This document shows positions 56,150-64,000 of a stretch of 64,000 nucleotides of DNA, piece by piece. Source of the DNA: Sulfurospirillum diekertiae (GTDB taxonomy: Bacteria > Campylobacterota > Campylobacteria > Campylobacterales > Sulfurospirillaceae). The position numbers and the translations under genes are program-made. Numbering within the stretch: position 1 is the first letter of the stretch; every line of letters starts with the position of its first letter. The DNA lies in assembly GCF_002309535.1 (NCBI RefSeq), contig NZ_CP023275.1, positions 496,001-560,000 of the forward strand, in the 5' to 3' direction. The notes under the pieces were generated by a model. It was not told the DNA's origin, did not search any database, and was given only the letters and a program-made list of their open reading frames with translations.

Positions 56150-57190
56150 ATGAACAGCCTTATCCTAAAAAAAGAGCTATTGATCAAGCTCACGATAGTT
56201 GCATTAACACTATGGTTTATTTGGTTTTCCAATACACACTTTGACGAATATACCGTAAGAATTTTAAACAATATTGCTATTTTTGTTATTCTAGCAGTGA
56301 GCTATAATCTCATTAACGGCGTAACCGGTCAGTTTTCTCTTGAGCCCAATGGCTTTGTTGCCATCGGTGCCTATGTAACGGCACTTTTACTAGTAAGCCC
56401 TGAGTCGAAACAGTATCAATATGCCATTGTTGATCCTTATCCGTTTATATTAACACTACATGCTAACTTTGTCGTAGCACTTTTATTGGGAGGTATATTT
56501 TCAGCCATACTGGCGGCATGTCTCTCTTTCCCTGTCTTTAGAGTACGTGGAGATTACCTTGCAATCGTAACACTTGGCTTTGGCTTTATTATCAAAATTT
56601 TAGCGATTAATGTACCAGAAGCAACGAATGGCTCACTTGGACTCAATGACATTCCTGAATTTTCTAATCTTTATTGGACAGGCGGCATTGCAATGATTGC
56701 GGTTATTGTTGTGCTCAATATCATCAATTCTAAATTTGGCCGCGCAATGAAAGCAGTTCGTGATGATGAAGATGCTGCCATTGCAATGGGCGTAAATACC
56801 TTTAAAGCCAAAACATTAGCTTTTTGCACCAGCGCCTTCTTTGAAGGCGTTGGGGGTGGGCTTTTAGCCGCACTCTTAACCAGTATTTCTCCTGATCTTT
56901 TTGACTTTTTCTTTACGTTTCAGCTACTTATTATTATCGTTTTAGGTGGTCTTGGTAGTACAACAGGCGCAATTATTGGTACGGTTTTAGTGATGGGTGG
57001 AAGTGAATGGATGCGTTTCTTGGATGAGCCAATACACCTCTTTGGCTACAATGCACCTGCAATGCCCGGTATGCGTATGGTTGTTTTTTCTCTTGGACTT
57101 ATTTTGATCATGCTCTTTGCACGCGAAGGTATTATGGGGAAACGAGAACTAACAGACTTTTTTAAACCACGTAAAAAGGGTGACAAATGA
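56150..57190 (+). CDS. livM: Branched-chain amino acid ABC transporter permease LivM
   Basis: 346 residues from ATG 56150. Membrane helices throughout. The LivM opening is LAVSYNLINGVTGQFSLEPNGFVAIGAYV; FRVRGDYLAIVTLGFGFIIKI and the coupling loop MKAVRDDEDAAIAMGVNTFKAKTLAF are intact. It overlaps livG by ATGA. The in-frame codons before 56150 overlap livH and are rejected. Confidence 0.94.
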   Translation: MNSLILKKELLIKLTIVALTLWFIWFSNTHFDEYTVRILNNIAIFVILAVSYNLINGVTGQFSLEPNGFVAIGAYVTALLLVSPESKQYQYAIVDPYPFILTLHANFVVALLLGGIFSAILAACLSFPVFRVRGDYLAIVTLGFGFIIKILAINVPEATNGSLGLNDIPEFSNLYWTGGIAMIAVIVVLNIINSKFGRAMKAVRDDEDAAIAMGVNTFKAKTLAFCTSAFFEGVGGGLLAALLTSISPDLFDFFFTFQLLIIIVLGGLGSTTGAIIGTVLVMGGSEWMRFLDEPIHLFGYNAPAMPGMRMVVFSLGLILIMLFAREGIMGKRELTDFFKPRKKGDK

Positions 57191-57960
57191 TCTTGAAAAT
57201 TGACAATGTCACTAAAAATTTTGGTGGTGTTACTGCCATAAAAGAGACTAGTTTTAGTGTTGCTCCTAAAGAAATTTTTGGACTCATTGGCCCTAATGGT
57301 GCAGGTAAAACGACGATGTTTAACATTATTACGGGTAATTATACACCGACATCAGGAGAGGTTATTTTTAGAAATGAAGCCATTAGCGGTTTGAAACCTC
57401 ACCATATTGTACGAAAAGGTATTGCAAGAACGTTTCAAAATATTAGACTTTTTTCAAGTATGAGTGTTTTGGACAATATATTAATCGGGTTTGATTTCCA
57501 GGCACATTATGGATTTTTAGAATCTATTTTGCGTTTCCCTCGTTTTATTGGGGAAGAAAAGCGTATTAAAACACGTTCGATGGAAATTTTAGACTATTTT
57601 GGAATGAGCTCCTATGCCCACGATAAAGCGGTTGATTTGAGCTATGGCCAACAACGTAAAGTAGAAATAGCACGTGCTCTTGCAACCAATCCAGATCTTT
57701 TGCTACTTGATGAACCTGCGGCTGGTATGAATCCATCTGAGACTGAAGAGCTGGGTGAGATTATTAAAAAGGCACGAGTTGATTTTGATTTGACGGTTCT
57801 TTTAATTGAACATGATATGAAGTTTGTCAATCAATTGTGTGATAAAGTTTTAGTTTTAGATTATGGTAAAACTATTTTTGAGGGTAAACCCGCTGATGCG
57901 ATACAAGACCCTGAAGTGATATCAGCGTATTTAGGAGATTTTCTTAATGATCAGTGTTAA
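57187..57960 (+). CDS. livG: Branched-chain amino acid ABC transporter ATPase LivG
   Basis: 257 residues. Walker A GPNGAGKTT, Q-loop TFQNIRLF, signature LSYGQQRKVEIARAL, Walker B LLLLDEPAAGMNPSE, H-loop IEHDMKF. The MNP/ETEEL insertion is typical of the LivG group. It drives transport through LivHM together with LivF, and overlaps livF by 14 bp. Confidence 0.96.
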   Translation: MILKIDNVTKNFGGVTAIKETSFSVAPKEIFGLIGPNGAGKTTMFNIITGNYTPTSGEVIFRNEAISGLKPHHIVRKGIARTFQNIRLFSSMSVLDNILIGFDFQAHYGFLESILRFPRFIGEEKRIKTRSMEILDYFGMSSYAHDKAVDLSYGQQRKVEIARALATNPDLLLLDEPAAGMNPSETEELGEIIKKARVDFDLTVLLIEHDMKFVNQLCDKVLVLDYGKTIFEGKPADAIQDPEVISAYLGDFLNDQC

Positions 57961-58642
57961 AAATTTACATGTCTATTATGGACTCATTGAGGCTGTTAAG
58001 GGAATTGATTTTGAAGTAAAAGAGGGACAAATCGTCTCTTTGATTGGCTCAAATGGTGCAGGTAAAAGCTCAACACTCAAAGCACTTCTTAACAGTGTTA
58101 AAAAAACAGGTGATATCAATTTCTTAGGTTACGATACCCATAACCATAAAACACATACTCTTGTACAACATGGACTCTCTTTAGTTCCAGAGGGAAGAAA
58201 GATTTTTATTAACTTAACCGTTGAAGAGAATCTTCGTATGGGTGCCTTTAATAATGATGAAAATTTTGATCATCTTAGGGATGCTATGTATGAGCTTTTC
58301 CCTCGTATTAAAGATAAACGCTATCAACTAGCAGGGACAATGAGTGGCGGTGAGCAACAAATGTTAGCGATTTCACGTGCCTTAATGGGTGAACCAAAGC
58401 TCTTAATGCTTGATGAACCAAGTCTTGGACTTGCGCCTAAAATTGTTGGTGAAGTTTTTGAGATCATTACACGATTACGTAGTGAGGGAATTACCATTCT
58501 TTTGGTTGAGCAAAATGCTTTTGCCGCTCTTAAAATTTCAGATTATGCCTATGTTTTAGAAAATGGTAAAATCGTGATGAATGGCGTTGCATCGGAGATG
58601 ATTGGCGATGATACTATTCGTAAAAAATATCTTGGTGGATAA
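57947..58642 (+). CDS. livF: Branched-chain amino acid ABC transporter ATPase LivF
   Basis: 231 residues. Walker A GSNGAGKSST, Q-loop region GLSLVPEGRKIFINLTVEENL, signature MSGGEQQMLAISRALM, Walker B LLMLDEPSLGLAPKI, H-loop VEQNAFAAL. Last gene of livJHMGF. Near its start NLHVYYGL is encoded by TTTACATGTCTA, a weak palindrome relative. Confidence 0.96.
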   Translation: MISVKNLHVYYGLIEAVKGIDFEVKEGQIVSLIGSNGAGKSSTLKALLNSVKKTGDINFLGYDTHNHKTHTLVQHGLSLVPEGRKIFINLTVEENLRMGAFNNDENFDHLRDAMYELFPRIKDKRYQLAGTMSGGEQQMLAISRALMGEPKLLMLDEPSLGLAPKIVGEVFEIITRLRSEGITILLVEQNAFAALKISDYAYVLENGKIVMNGVASEMIGDDTIRKKYLGG

Positions 58643-58915
58643 AAAATCCACAGCTTCTGTTTACATGTAAATCTCTCTTAGCGGAGGTTTACTATGTATA
58701 TTCTATCCTTTTATAAAACCTCGTCCCATTGATACCAAACAATCACAAGTTATTGTCGTAGATATTGTCCTTAAGGGAATGACAAATGAAATATAATAGT
58801 GCATCTTTTTTTGTTTTTTTAAATTCAACTACGCTCTTCAGGGAACATTTATGATTTATAAATTATTTACTCTAAAAAGGTAACATAACTTAATTTTTCC
58901 AGACAAGGGAGTTTT
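58643..58915. other. Spacer between livF and ccsBA
   Basis: 273 bp. It contains a palindrome copy at 58660 and an A/T-rich stretch before ccsBA that should hold its promoter. I find no credible gene. Confidence 0.6.
58660..58671. repeat. TTTACATGTAAA palindrome, copy 19
   Basis: 18 bases downstream of the livF stop. Confidence 0.95.
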
Positions 58916-61900
58916 ATGGATTTTGTATTGAAGCAGATTTTTTCGATGAAATCGGCTATCATCCTTATGGTACTTTTTGGACTTTTTTGTGGTGTAGCAA
59001 CGTTTATTGAAAATGATTTTGGTGTCGAGACAAGTTGGGCACTGATCTATACTGCATGGTGGTTTGAACTGATTCAAGTTGCGTTAGCACTCATTTTAAT
59101 CTTTAATATTATTCGATATAAACTCTACAAACTCGATAAATTACCTGCATTTTTATTTCACATTAGTTTTGTTTTTATTCTTATTGGTTCTGGCATCACG
59201 CGTTATTATGGCTTTGAGGGAACTTTACATGTAAGAAATGGTATGCAAGAGGACAAAGTTTTATCCAGTAGTACTTTTGTTCAAGTGAGTGCATTAAAAG
59301 AAAATAAAACCTATAGCTATAGTCATCCTCAACTTATTTCTCGTGCAGGAGGCAATGGCTTTTCATTCTCATTTGATGTAGGTGGTGACAAAGCAGAAGT
59401 AAAATTTAAACAATATCTCCCCAATGCTACTGCAAAAGTTGTCGATGATCCACAAGGTGTTCCAATGATTTCAATGATGCTCAGTGGGTATGGCGAAAGT
59501 CTCAATGTTGTTTTAAAAGAGGGCGATACTTACGAGTCAAGTGAATACATTTTTAGTTTTAATGCCCAAGCTCCTCAAACCAAGAAGACCATTATCCAAT
59601 TCACATTAGAGGATGGGAAATTTTATTTTTACTCCAAAGAAAAAATTGCATGGTTTAAAATGGCTGAAAACAAGCGTGGGGAATATGCAGCTGATAATAA
59701 GCAAGATTTTGTAATAGGGCAGCTTTATACCATTGGAAATGTGAATTTTGCACCACGTTATATTGGCCTTAAAGGGCAAGAAAAAGTTGTTGAAGATAAA
59801 AATCCTATGATAAAAGCAAATGGAGTATCGGCCATTATTGTCGATGCAAAATACAAAGGCGAAACAAAAGAAATCGCTATGTTTGGACAAGGAAAAGGGA
59901 GCGAAGGTGAGCCAACTAAGATCCTGATCGCAGGTGTCCCTTTCATTTTTGAGTGGGGTGCTCAAATTTTCACACTGCCTTTTGCAATCCAACTCAATGA
60001 ATTTCAGCTGGATCGTTATGCTGGATCAATGTCTCCAATGTCTTATGCGAGTGAAGTGGAAGTGGTTGACAGTGAAAAGGGGGTTCATGTGCCTTTTCGT
60101 ATCTATATGAATCACGTACTGGATTATCGTGGATTCCGTTTTTTCCAAAGTTCGTACGATAAAGATGAAAAAGGAACAATTTTATCTGTCAATAATGATC
60201 CTGGAAAGCTACCAACTTATTTTGGATATCTTCTTTTAGGCATTGGACTTTTCTTTAATTTACTCAATCCAAAAAGTCGTTTCCGCAAACTTGCAGGAAT
60301 GGTACAAAAAGATATGACTAAGGTAAAATCTGTCTTGGTGGCACTTATCTCAGTATTTGTTTTAAGCCAAGGAAGTGCACTACATGCCTATACTACGGAA
60401 GAATATATAGGATTTTTAAAACAGTACGATGTGAAACATGCTGATAAATTTGGGCGTGTTTTGGTGCAAAGCGTTGATGGAAGAATTAAACCAATCGATA
60501 CAATTTCAACAGAACTTCTCAATAAAATTTATGGTGGGTCCACCTATGAAGGGCTGAGTGCAAATCAAGTAGCCCTTAGCATGATGAGTTCTCCTAGCGA
60601 ATGGCAAGGCCTACCTATTATCAAAGTATTTCATCCTGATTTGAAAAAAATTATTGGTATTCCTGAAAATCAAAAATATGCCTCTTTCAATGATTTTTTT
60701 GAAAAAGAGGGTGATCATGCTTATAAGTTAACCAAATATTCCGAAGAAGCTAATCGTAAAAAACCAGCGCTTCGTAACCAATTTGATAAAGATATACTCA
60801 AAGTAGATGAGCGTGTTAACATTTGTTATATGGTTTATACAGGTGAAGTCTTTAAAATGATTCCTAAGCAAAACGATATTAACAAAAAATGGTTTGCACC
60901 TCAAGAAGCGGTTATGAACTTTTCCAAACAAGAAGGTGATGAAGTGAGAGCACTTCTTGGTGGATATTTTGATTCTATTAGCGAAGGGTTGGAAAAAGGA
61001 AATTGGGAAAATGCCAACAAAGCTATTGATAAACTTCAATCGTATCAAGAGCAGTATGGTTCTGAAATTATCCCAAGTGATAGTCGTATTAAAGCAGAAA
61101 TTTTCTTTAACCATGCGAAAATATTTGCACGATTGACCCCTGTGTATCTTCTCAGTGGCTTAGTCTTACTCTGTTTTATTTTTGCAAAAATGGTCAAATC
61201 CTCTTTAAATATTAAGCTGGCAACAAAAATTGTTTTAACCATTAATTTTATTGCTTTCTTAGCCCATACTGGAGGGCTCGGACTAAGGTGGTACATCTCT
61301 ACACATGCTCCTTGGAGTGATGGATATGAGTCTATGATCTACATTGCCTGGGCAATAGCACTTGCGGGTATCTTCTTTTCTCGCCAGTCTGTGGTTTCTC
61401 TTGCATTGACATCCATTCTTGCTGGAGTAACGCTTTTTGTGGCACACCTTAGTTGGATGGATCCACAAATTACCAATCTTGTACCCGTTTTAAAATCATA
61501 CTGGCTCAATATCCATGTTTCAGTTATCACAGCAAGTTATGGTTTCTTAGGATTATGTGCGCTTCTAGGCTTCTTTACTTTAATTTTATTTATCATAAGA
61601 AGCACAAAACCAACCAAACGTAACGTTGAAATTGAACGCAACATTATTGAAGCAACACGTATTAATGAAATGGCGATGATTTTAGGACTGAGCCTTTTAA
61701 CCATTGGTAACTTTTTAGGGGGTGTTTGGGCCAATGAATCGTGGGGCAGATACTGGGGATGGGATCCTAAAGAGACGTGGGCTTTAGTTTCAATTCTCTT
61801 TTATGCAGCTGTGGTGCATTTAAGATTTATTCCCAAATTTAATACACCTTTTGCGTTTGCAGTTGCTTCAACGATTACTTTCTCTTCCATTATTATGACT

Positions 61901-62053
61901 TATTTTGGCGTTAATTTTTATCTTTCAGGTATGCATTCCTATGCTGCAGGTGACCCAATTCCTGTGCCATCTTTTGTCTATTATACCGTTGCCATTGTTG
62001 CTCTTGTCATTGCTCTGGCGTATCCTAAACGGGGTATCTCTAAAACCTTATAA
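58916..62053 (+). CDS. ccsBA: Cytochrome c maturation protein, fused CcsB(ResB)-CcsA
   Basis: 1045 residues. System II cytochrome c synthetase, which exports haem and attaches it to CxxCH motifs in the periplasm. The N-terminal ResB part has helices (SAIILMVLFGLFCGVATFIE, FELIQVALALILIFNII) and a large periplasmic region with DYRGFRFFQSSYDKDEKG. The C-terminal CcsA part has six or more helices and the haem-binding WWD motif WANESWGRYWGWDPKETWAL with flanking histidines (HTGGLGLRW, HVSVITASYG). The fused form is typical of Campylobacterota. It holds one near-palindrome read as LHVR. Confidence 0.96.
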   Translation: MDFVLKQIFSMKSAIILMVLFGLFCGVATFIENDFGVETSWALIYTAWWFELIQVALALILIFNIIRYKLYKLDKLPAFLFHISFVFILIGSGITRYYGFEGTLHVRNGMQEDKVLSSSTFVQVSALKENKTYSYSHPQLISRAGGNGFSFSFDVGGDKAEVKFKQYLPNATAKVVDDPQGVPMISMMLSGYGESLNVVLKEGDTYESSEYIFSFNAQAPQTKKTIIQFTLEDGKFYFYSKEKIAWFKMAENKRGEYAADNKQDFVIGQLYTIGNVNFAPRYIGLKGQEKVVEDKNPMIKANGVSAIIVDAKYKGETKEIAMFGQGKGSEGEPTKILIAGVPFIFEWGAQIFTLPFAIQLNEFQLDRYAGSMSPMSYASEVEVVDSEKGVHVPFRIYMNHVLDYRGFRFFQSSYDKDEKGTILSVNNDPGKLPTYFGYLLLGIGLFFNLLNPKSRFRKLAGMVQKDMTKVKSVLVALISVFVLSQGSALHAYTTEEYIGFLKQYDVKHADKFGRVLVQSVDGRIKPIDTISTELLNKIYGGSTYEGLSANQVALSMMSSPSEWQGLPIIKVFHPDLKKIIGIPENQKYASFNDFFEKEGDHAYKLTKYSEEANRKKPALRNQFDKDILKVDERVNICYMVYTGEVFKMIPKQNDINKKWFAPQEAVMNFSKQEGDEVRALLGGYFDSISEGLEKGNWENANKAIDKLQSYQEQYGSEIIPSDSRIKAEIFFNHAKIFARLTPVYLLSGLVLLCFIFAKMVKSSLNIKLATKIVLTINFIAFLAHTGGLGLRWYISTHAPWSDGYESMIYIAWAIALAGIFFSRQSVVSLALTSILAGVTLFVAHLSWMDPQITNLVPVLKSYWLNIHVSVITASYGFLGLCALLGFFTLILFIIRSTKPTKRNVEIERNIIEATRINEMAMILGLSLLTIGNFLGGVWANESWGRYWGWDPKETWALVSILFYAAVVHLRFIPKFNTPFAFAVASTITFSSIIMTYFGVNFYLSGMHSYAAGDPIPVPSFVYYTVAIVALVIALAYPKRGISKTL
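59224..59235. repeat. TTTACATGTAAG, one-mismatch copy (inside ccsBA)
   Basis: Read as LHVR. Confidence 0.75.
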
Positions 62054-62057
62054 ATAC

Positions 62058-62084
62058 AAAGAGGGATATTAATCCCTCTTTTAA
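62058..62084 (+). terminator. Terminator of ccsBA
   Basis: AAAGAGGGAT (62058-62067) and ATCCCTCTTT (62072-62081) with ATTA loop and T-run. Confidence 0.88.
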
Positions 62085-62092
62085 GTTTGTGC

Positions 62093-62098
62093 TATAAT
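62093..62098 (+). promoter_or_regulatory. Extended -10 box of the 62126 gene
   Basis: GTTTGTGCTATAAT: TGC-extended consensus -10, immediately after the ccsBA terminator. Confidence 0.65.
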
Positions 62099-62125
62099 AG
62101 GCAAAAATTTAAGAGGCTCTCCGTC

Positions 62126-62572
62126 ATGCAAGAGAATTATCTCATAATAGCGATTGTTGCTGTTATTGCCATTGTTCTAATCACCTTATTTATTATTGTT
62201 GCAAATTTACAAAAAACTGTTGTTGTAGAAGTGACGCATCATACACAAGAACAAGAAGATAAAGCTCGAAAAGTAGTGATTGAAGAGTTAGTCGATATTG
62301 CTGCCAAACGTACTTCTTCTCGCAATGATCTTACCAATGCAATCCTCAAAGTAGCCAAAGAGTGCCCTTTTCCTAACAAAGAAAAAGGAATAGCGCCAAA
62401 ACTTTCTAAGGTCTATCTCAATTTTATCTTGCTTATTGCAAGCCATCGTAATGCTGATGCAAAATTGATAGCATTTATGGATGAAGAGCTTAAAAAAGCC
62501 AATCCTGATTATAAGCGAGAAATTGATTTGTATGAGAATGAGGGTATTAATCAAAGGGGTAATCGAATTTAA
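62126..62572 (+). CDS. Conserved hypothetical protein with one membrane helix
   Basis: 148 residues from ATG 62126, with AAGAGG upstream; the earlier in-frame ATG at 62087 precedes the promoter. One N-terminal helix (LIIAIVAVIAIVLITLFIIVANL), then a helical cytoplasmic domain (VVIEELVDIAAKRTSSRNDLTNAILKVAKECPFP, YLNFILLIASHRNADAKLIAFMDEELKKANPDYKREID). I do not recognise a function. It stands alone, upstream of a convergent tRNA cluster. Confidence 0.82.
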   Translation: MQENYLIIAIVAVIAIVLITLFIIVANLQKTVVVEVTHHTQEQEDKARKVVIEELVDIAAKRTSSRNDLTNAILKVAKECPFPNKEKGIAPKLSKVYLNFILLIASHRNADAKLIAFMDEELKKANPDYKREIDLYENEGINQRGNRI

Positions 62573-62582
62573 AGTAGGAAAA

Positions 62583-62657
62583 TGGCGACCCCAGGGGGAC
62601 TTGAACCCCCGTTCCCGCCTTGAGAGGGCGGTGTCCTAACCACTAGACGATGGGGTC
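62583..62657 (-). tRNA. tRNA-Glu (anticodon CTC)
   Basis: Acceptor GACCCCA/TGGGGTC with encoded CCA. Anticodon loop CTCTCAA on a CCGCC/GGCGG stem; T-loop GGTTCAAGTCC. It reads GAG. Last in the leftward cluster. Confidence 0.93.
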
Positions 62658-62682
62658 GCACAAGTGTGTTTGTTTAGGACAA

Positions 62683-62758
62683 TGGTGACCCGTGATGGAT
62701 TCGAACCATCGACCACCTCCTTAAAAGGGAGATGCTCTACCGACTGAGCTAACGAGTC
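62683..62758 (-). tRNA. tRNA-Lys (anticodon TTT), copy A
   Basis: Acceptor GACTCGT/ACGGGTC, CCA encoded, anticodon loop CTTTTAA. Identical over its whole length to the copy at 63088-63163. Confidence 0.95.
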
Positions 62759-62811
62759 ATGCTCAGACAGTTTCATAATACGATAAGAAAATGCTGAGGG
62801 AAAATAAAAAG

Positions 62812-62888
62812 TGGCGCGGCGGACGGGGCTCGAACCCGCGACCCCCGGCGTGACAGGCCGATATTCTAACCAACTGAACTACCGCCGC
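62812..62888 (-). tRNA. tRNA-Asp (anticodon GTC)
   Basis: Acceptor GCGGCGG/CCGCCGC, CCA encoded, anticodon loop CTGTCAC. Confidence 0.95.
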
Positions 62889-62895
62889 GCATAAA

Positions 62896-62971
62896 TGGTG
62901 GTCGCTATAAGACTCGAACTTATGACATCCACCTTGTAAGGGTGGCGCTCTACCAACTGAGCTAAGCGACC
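62896..62971 (-). tRNA. tRNA-Val (anticodon TAC)
   Basis: Acceptor GGTCGCT/AGCGACC, CCA encoded, anticodon loop CTTACAA. Confidence 0.95.
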
Positions 62972-62999
62972 ATTAGAAACACTAAAGAAGAAATATCAA

Positions 63000-63075
63000 T
63001 GGCGACCCCAAGGGGATTTGAACCCCTGTAACCGCCGTGAAAGGGCGGGATCCTGGACCACTAGACGATGGGGTC
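63000..63075 (-). tRNA. tRNA-Glu (anticodon TTC)
   Basis: Acceptor GACCCCA/TGGGGTC as in the CTC gene, CCA encoded, anticodon loop CTTTCAC. The main Glu isoacceptor. Confidence 0.95.
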
Positions 63076-63087
63076 GCACAGATAAAA

Positions 63088-63163
63088 TGGTGACCCGTGA
63101 TGGATTCGAACCATCGACCACCTCCTTAAAAGGGAGATGCTCTACCGACTGAGCTAACGAGTC
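63088..63163 (-). tRNA. tRNA-Lys (anticodon TTT), copy B
   Basis: First tRNA of the leftward cluster; same sequence as copy A. Confidence 0.95.
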
Positions 63164-63217
63164 ATTCACGTTCTTCTCGTAATGAGGCTGAAATTATAGA
63201 GAAAAAAAGTTCATTTG

Positions 63218-64000
63218 TCAAGACATTTTTTCACTTTTCAAAAAAATATTTTCACCTACATGTAAAAGCAACTTTAAGGCATGGTACGCACTTTGTGTTT
63301 GAATATACTCGCGATCACCTTCCAAAAGAAGTCTTTCAATGAGAATATTACCCTCTTTATTGCGAGCACCTACGTAGACCGTACCAACAGGTTTTTCAAT
63401 ACTTCCACCCGTTGGACCTGCGATACCGCTCGTTGCTATGGCAAAATCAGAAAGGCTAGCATTGAGAACTCCTTCAAGCATTTCACGCACACAGAGTTCA
63501 CTGACTGCTCCAAAGCGCTCAAGCGTGTCGTTACTGACTCCCAACCATGACTCTTTGATTTCATTAGAGTAAGTAACAAGCCCCCCTTTGAAAACAGCTG
63601 AAACGCCTGAACGTTTAGTAAGCATAGAGGCTATGAGTCCTCCGGTACAGCTTTCTGCAATACTGAGTGTCTTTCCATGGGCTTGAAGTGATTCTGCGAT
63701 ATGTTCAATGACATCAGGGTGATTGATTACTTTTTGAGGAAGAAGCGATTTTGCTGCTTTAAAAAAGCTTTCTAAATTGCCATATTTATTGGAGATTGCT
63801 TCGATGGTCATCCAGCCATCAATAATTTTTGCGGGAGTAATGCGAATCTCAAAATTTTGGGCTAAGGGTTCAAGTAAGATTTTAAGAGAATCTTCATCAA
63901 TATTGATAATGGAAAATAGGGCTGAACTATTTTTATTCTCGATTAAAACAGTAGGAAGCTTTTTATTTTCACTGGCTTTGATAACATTTATGAGTTTACT
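63218..64000 (-). CDS. cinA: CinA-family protein (C-terminal PncC-like amidohydrolase domain), 5' end outside the window
   Basis: At least 260 codons, open to the window edge; the internal ATG at 63811 is not a start, because coding sequence continues upstream without stops (PAKIIDGWMTIEAISNKYGN). The C-terminal CinA domain has AESCTGGLIASMLTKRSGVSAVFKGGLVTYSNEIK and ATSGIAGPTGGSIEKPVGTVYVG, with the Ser/Thr and Lys of the NMN amidohydrolase (PncC) site. It deamidates nicotinamide mononucleotide in NAD recycling. CinA is also named for its link with competence in other bacteria. A two-mismatch palindrome (63255-63266) is read as LHVG near the C-terminus. Confidence 0.9.
   Translation of the reverse strand, partial: SKLINVIKASENKKLPTVLIENKNSSALFSIINIDEDSLKILLEPLAQNFEIRITPAKIIDGWMTIEAISNKYGNLESFFKAAKSLLPQKVINHPDVIEHIAESLQAHGKTLSIAESCTGGLIASMLTKRSGVSAVFKGGLVTYSNEIKESWLGVSNDTLERFGAVSELCVREMLEGVLNASLSDFAIATSGIAGPTGGSIEKPVGTVYVGARNKEGNILIERLLLEGDREYIQTQSAYHALKLLLHVGENIFLKSEKMS

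Overview
The window reads as a contiguous chromosome segment of a Campylobacterota (epsilonproteobacterial) species, most likely Sulfurospirillum or a close relative. This is inferred from gene content and order (nadD next to gap-pgk-tpiA-fabI, an HP0268-type nuclease next to miaB, a MOMP-like porin pair, ResB/CcsA-type cytochrome c maturation, a split-type asparaginase domain), from fairly A+T-rich DNA, and from T-rich promoters with TATAAT/TATACT -10 boxes. No database search was possible.

Layout. 1-6.5 kb: 3' part of argS, a DRGH endonuclease, then a leftward three-gene signalling operon (TonB-type outer-membrane receptor, small periplasmic protein, GGDEF-EAL protein). 6.7-12.6 kb: a nadD-rsfS fusion, then gap-pgk-tpiA-fabI, a DppB-like permease and a 50-residue lipoprotein. 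12.6-25.3 kb: nusA, HP0268-like nuclease, miaB, a DUF374 acyltransferase, a PilM/N/O-like trio, the leftward panC-rimO-tilS operon, and prfB with three envelope or hypothetical genes. 25.3-29.9 kb: asparaginase domain, dnaX, rho, uppS. 30-35.2 kb: a PhnD-PAS-GGDEF-EAL sensor, an FNR-box-controlled short hybrid cluster protein, and a lipocalin. 35.2-38 kb: an A+T-rich pair of coupled genes, both carrying PD-(D/E)XK-type signatures. 38-46.4 kb: PPK2, a membrane/kinase fusion, S4 protein, a Rieske/cytochrome b operon, hemJ, DEAD helicase, YcaO. 46.4-50.9 kb: tmRNA, a lipoprotein, a sensor kinase/response regulator pair and an orphan TRAP solute-binding protein. 51-58.6 kb: two tandem porins and the livJHMGF transporter. 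58.9-64 kb: ccsBA, a small membrane protein, six leftward tRNA genes, and the 3' part of a cinA-family gene.

The strongest unexplained signal is a 12-bp perfect palindrome, TTTACATGTAAA. I count 19 exact copies and 10 one-mismatch copies, spread over the whole window, both between genes and inside unrelated genes. By a hand estimate from base composition (about 38-39% G+C) I would expect roughly 0.02 copies. Inside genes it is read almost always as Leu-His-Val-Lys and sometimes Phe-Thr-Cys-Lys. Between genes it lies at convergent gene ends, inside terminator-like hairpins, and against ribosome binding sites. It resembles a highly iterated palindrome (HIP1-like), an uptake sequence or a nucleoid-protein site more than an operator. 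The second candidate for something new is the coupled NERD / PD-(D/E)XK gene pair at 35.2-38.0 kb.
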